DNA from: Calothrix sp. NIES-2098
GTDB lineage: Bacteria > Cyanobacteriota > Cyanobacteriia > Cyanobacteriales > Nostocaceae
Assembly: GCA_002368175.1 (NCBI GenBank)
Contig: AP018172.1
Location: 2,292,001 to 2,356,000, forward strand
Reading direction: 5' to 3'
DNA length: 64,000 bases
Of this stretch, positions 61,292 through 64,000 are shown piece by piece. The notes under the pieces are model-generated. The model saw only the letters and a list, made by a program, of their open reading frames with translations, did no database searches and was not told the DNA's origin. The position numbers were made by a program, and so were the translations under genes. Position 1 is the first letter of the stretch. Each line of letters starts with the position of its first letter.

Positions 61292-61785
61292 ATTAATCCC
61301 TAATTTAGATTGTGTAGCGTCCAATCAACCGCACAGTGAAATACTAGGAATATCAAGCACCCAAACTAGGGCAAACTATCGAATATCCCAAGCGAAAAAA
61401 CCAAAAGTATTGTGCTGAGAGTGGTTAAATCATTAGTCTGTTATACGTACAGCAGTTGAGGATAAACTATGAATTGTAAGTAAAAATTTTTGACAAGAAA
61501 GCTTTGAGCTAACTTGCTAATTTCTCGATCATTTTTGTGACACGGTTGCTTTCCAGCAACACTTTTTTGCTACTACTTCATGTCAATTAGGTGAATTGAG
61601 GCGTTGTGATATCTGAAGTTATCTACAGCTTACCACAAGAAAATTCCAGAAGCCTACTCAATGATATTTGCTTCTTTGCCACGCTGTCAGCTATTGTATC
61701 CCGTGGAAACCCTCTTCTCTTTGCAAATATGCTAACGCAAAAGAGGGAATGAGTTCCCTTGAGAGTGCTTCAACGTTGAACGTAT
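61292..61785. other. intergenic region with a hairpin
   Basis: The 494 nt between the EVE gene and the ABC-F gene hold no gene. An imperfect hairpin (CCCTCTTCTCTTTGC at 61710-61724, GCAAAAGAGGG at 61737-61747) lies on the downstream side of the EVE gene and may end its transcript. A second small palindrome (GGGAATGAGTTCCC) overlaps it at 61745-61758. Confidence 0.5.
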
Positions 61786-62247
61786 CTAAGTTAAGGAGGT
61801 TTTGATTGCCAAAATTTTTTGAGCGACTACTTCAGGAACTGGCATTACTGATAACCGATTTCCTGTTCTCACTAATATTAATTCTTCGGGAGTAAACTTC
61901 TCTTTGAGGGTTGATAGTAATATTGGCTGAGAAAAATACTCAACAAATTCTACAATAACTGTTTGCCAGCGAGGAGATTCAGGAGTGGATTTTGGGTCAT
62001 AGTATTTGCTGGTAGGGTCAAACTGGGTTGGATCGGCAATAGCTGTTTCAATGACACGTGTTAATCCAGCAATACCCGTAAGATTACTATTTGAATGATA
62101 GAAAAAGGCTAAGTCTCCTATCTGCATTTGGCGGAGAAAGTTGCGCGCTTGATAATTACGAACACCGTCCCAGATAGTCTGACCTTGCTGTTGTAGGTCA
62201 GTAATACTGTAAACTTCTGGTTCTGACTTAATTAGCCAATAATTCAT
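61786..62247 (-). CDS. EVE domain-containing protein
   Basis: The 153-residue protein is a single EVE (PUA-like) domain. It is recognised by NYWLIKSEPEVYSITDL, TIWDGVRNYQARNFLR, the DLAFFYHSN motif and the P-R-W-xxVxV(E) strand. EVE domains bind modified bases in nucleic acids. Proteins of this stand-alone type are widespread and their role in cyanobacteria is not settled; some EVE proteins belong to modification-dependent defence. No nuclease is fused or adjacent here, so a housekeeping role is as likely. ATG 62247 is preferred to a TTG one codon upstream. Confidence 0.93.
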   Translation of the reverse strand: MNYWLIKSEPEVYSITDLQQQGQTIWDGVRNYQARNFLRQMQIGDLAFFYHSNSNLTGIAGLTRVIETAIADPTQFDPTSKYYDPKSTPESPRWQTVIVEFVEYFSQPILLSTLKEKFTPEELILVRTGNRLSVMPVPEVVAQKILAIKTSLT

Positions 62248-62359
62248 CAATTTTAGGGTTTTTGCTTTTTCATTACCACCTATACCTTAATTTTGTGCAA
62301 AAGTGCGATCGCACAGCAAGAAGCCAGGTAATTACTATAGCTTCTTGCTATAGCGTCAG

Positions 62360-63985
62360 TTATGAGCTAATGGCCATCGCATAAGGTTCTAAAGAGGTCA
62401 CTAATTTTACATTAAATTCTGCCTCAAATACTCCTTTTTTATAATCTAAACTCCACATTTCTAAGTCACAATCATCATCGGGATGAAAGGGAAAAACTCG
62501 CAACTTCACTTCTTGATTATTGGAATAGTATTCGCACTGGACTCTGGCAACAGCACCAATTTGTCGCCGATCTAAAGCTACTGCCAATCTTAAAATTGCA
62601 CTTAATTGGCTGACTATTTGACGGTGCTGTTTGCTTAGTAAATTGCGGAAATTCTCGTGCTTTTTCTTGGGGGCAGATTTGCGATGATATCTGGCTAAAT
62701 TGGCAATGATTTCAATTTCAGTTTCGGTATAACCGAGTAATTCACTATTGCGAATTATATAGTAAGAGTGTTTGTGGTGAGATGAATGGCTGATATGATG
62801 ACCGCAATTATGTAATATCGCAGCTGCCCATAGTAGTTGCCGTTCTTCTGTGTCCCAGTAGTGTAATTTGTTTTGCGTTTGGTCAAATAAACTCAGAGCA
62901 AATTTGGCTATGCGATCGCAATGTTCTAAGTTAATTTGATACTTGCTAGCTTGTTTAAGGACGCTACGCTGCCGAATTGAACTTTGGAAACGCAGTTTAT
63001 CTTCAATTAAACCGTGGGCTAGCATCCAGTCCACGATTACACCCTCGCGGAGGGCACGTTCGCATATTGTCACTGAATCAACGCCTAAGAGCGTCATAGC
63101 TTCCTGTAATATTACTGCGCCTGCCAGTATAACTTCAGACCGCTTTTCTGGCATACCAGGAATTACACTTCTTTCGATGTTATTCAGTTTCCGCAAGCGA
63201 TTCACCCAATCGCGCAAGTCCTTGAGGCTGAGTTGATAGCCATTGAGTGTAGAAGGAACGTAACCTAATTTTTCTCTAGCATTAATCAACGCCAAGGTTT
63301 CAATCGTACCTGAAGTTCCCACCAACCGGGGCGATTCGCCAAACTTGAGATTTGCCTGCACTTCTTCTACAGAACGTTCTAACATTCCCCGTGCGTAAGC
63401 TTGCAGGTACTGAAACTCAGAGTTACTAATCGGGTCAGTTCTAATTAATTCGCTTGTGAGGCGGACTGCACCAATTTTAGTACTCGTAAGCGTGCGTGGC
63501 TCGTTACTGTCGCCCAAAATTATTTCTGTGGAACCACCGCCAATATCCACGATTGTGTGAGGCTGGTTGTGAAATTCCATCCCCGACAGTACACCCAGGT
63601 AAATGCGTCGCGCTTCCTCTTGTCCAGAAATCAAGTCAACGTTCAAACCCAAGTCAACTGCGATTCTATGGAGAAAATCTTTACCATTGGGCGCTTCGCG
63701 GACGGCGCTAGTTGCTACAGCTACGACTGTTTCAGCGTTAAAAGTTTTGGCAACTTCTTGAAAGCGTCCTAGTGCCGCGATCGCCTTATCGATAATTTCT
63801 GGTTTAAGATAACCCGTAGCCAGATCGCGATCGCCTAGTCTCACAGTTTCTTTTTCTCTAGCAATAATGGTAAATGCTGGTAGGGTGGTGTCAATTTTCA
63901 CCACTACCATGTGCAGAGAATTAGTACCTAGGTCAATGGCAGCAATAATCCGGTGTTGCTTAACTGTTGGCGTAGGAAGGCTCAT
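62360..63985 (-). CDS. ppx: Ppx/GppA family phosphatase (exopolyphosphatase)
   Basis: The 541-residue enzyme of the ASKHA fold removes terminal phosphate from polyphosphate and/or pppGpp. The ATP/phosphate-binding motifs are IAAIDLGTNSLHMVVVKID (about 14-32), TSAVREAPNG and HTIVDIGGGSTEIILG. The C-terminal half is an HD-type domain (HNCGHHISHSSHHKHSY). The length matches the long cyanobacterial form. The gene lies 112 nt upstream of the EVE gene on the same strand and ends just inside the window. The gene symbol is by family; a ppx versus gppA distinction is not possible from sequence. Confidence 0.93.
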   Translation of the reverse strand: MSLPTPTVKQHRIIAAIDLGTNSLHMVVVKIDTTLPAFTIIAREKETVRLGDRDLATGYLKPEIIDKAIAALGRFQEVAKTFNAETVVAVATSAVREAPNGKDFLHRIAVDLGLNVDLISGQEEARRIYLGVLSGMEFHNQPHTIVDIGGGSTEIILGDSNEPRTLTSTKIGAVRLTSELIRTDPISNSEFQYLQAYARGMLERSVEEVQANLKFGESPRLVGTSGTIETLALINAREKLGYVPSTLNGYQLSLKDLRDWVNRLRKLNNIERSVIPGMPEKRSEVILAGAVILQEAMTLLGVDSVTICERALREGVIVDWMLAHGLIEDKLRFQSSIRQRSVLKQASKYQINLEHCDRIAKFALSLFDQTQNKLHYWDTEERQLLWAAAILHNCGHHISHSSHHKHSYYIIRNSELLGYTETEIEIIANLARYHRKSAPKKKHENFRNLLSKQHRQIVSQLSAILRLAVALDRRQIGAVARVQCEYYSNNQEVKLRVFPFHPDDDCDLEMWSLDYKKGVFEAEFNVKLVTSLEPYAMAISS

Positions 63986-64000
63986 GCAGTTAGCTGAAAC

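Overview
The window reads as chromosomal DNA of a filamentous, probably heterocyst-forming cyanobacterium (Nostocales, Nostoc/Calothrix/Tolypothrix-like). This rests on many HIP1-type GCGATCGC octamers inside genes, an nblA gene (phycobilisome degradation), cyanobacterial families (DUF1822, DUF928, CHAT-CHASE2, a WcaF/HpsU-like acetyltransferase), and intergenic short repeats of the Nostoc type (TTTGTCA-, AATTTTG- and CCCATGC-like). No rRNA, tRNA, insertion sequence or CRISPR array was seen. Genus is inferred, not shown.

Region 1 (0-25 kb) is accessory and rich in signalling and caspase-like genes. A two-partner-secretion pore (TpsB) is divergent from a 1758-aa fusion of a glycosyltransferase, a secretion-type filamentous-haemagglutinin domain and a C-terminal CHAT protease domain. 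After a block of tandem and palindromic repeats come a hybrid histidine kinase and a receiver-kinase (16 nt apart), a candidate orphan injection-system cargo protein with a transglutaminase-like Cys-His-Asp triad, and a secreted beta-lactamase-like serine hydrolase with five N-terminal repeats. A TPR-CHAT protein follows, then the series DUF1822, CHAT-CHASE2, DUF928. Three CHAT proteins of different build therefore lie within about 20 kb.

Region 2 (24.5-32.5 kb) holds exopolysaccharide-type genes on the minus strand (WcaF-like acetyltransferase, two GT2 glycosyltransferases), conserved unknowns, cobU (cobalamin synthesis), an HtrA-type protease and a zinc alcohol dehydrogenase. Region 3 (32.5-46.5 kb) holds a NACHT NTPase (NLR-like), an unusual protein made of two degenerate histidine-kinase dimerisation domains with no phospho-acceptor histidine, an M3 oligopeptidase, a Ser/Thr kinase, nblA, a GC-rich degenerate repeat block, a PP2C phosphatase, a UbiB/ABC1 kinase and small conserved proteins.

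Region 4 (46.5-58.1 kb) is a metal-response island on the minus strand: a Cu+-type P-type ATPase, a 26-aa membrane peptide, a double cupredoxin, two paralogous MerR regulators, a methyltransferase, a CopZ-like metallochaperone, an HlyD adaptor, an HAE1-type RND pump and a His-rich envelope protein. Five near-identical MerR-type promoters (TTGAC[T/A]CTCCA-N6-TGGAG or close variants, each with a 20-bp spacer) sit upstream of its transcription units and tie it into one regulon. The window ends with housekeeping genes on the minus strand: rsgA, an ABC-F ATPase, an EVE-domain protein and a Ppx/GppA phosphatase.
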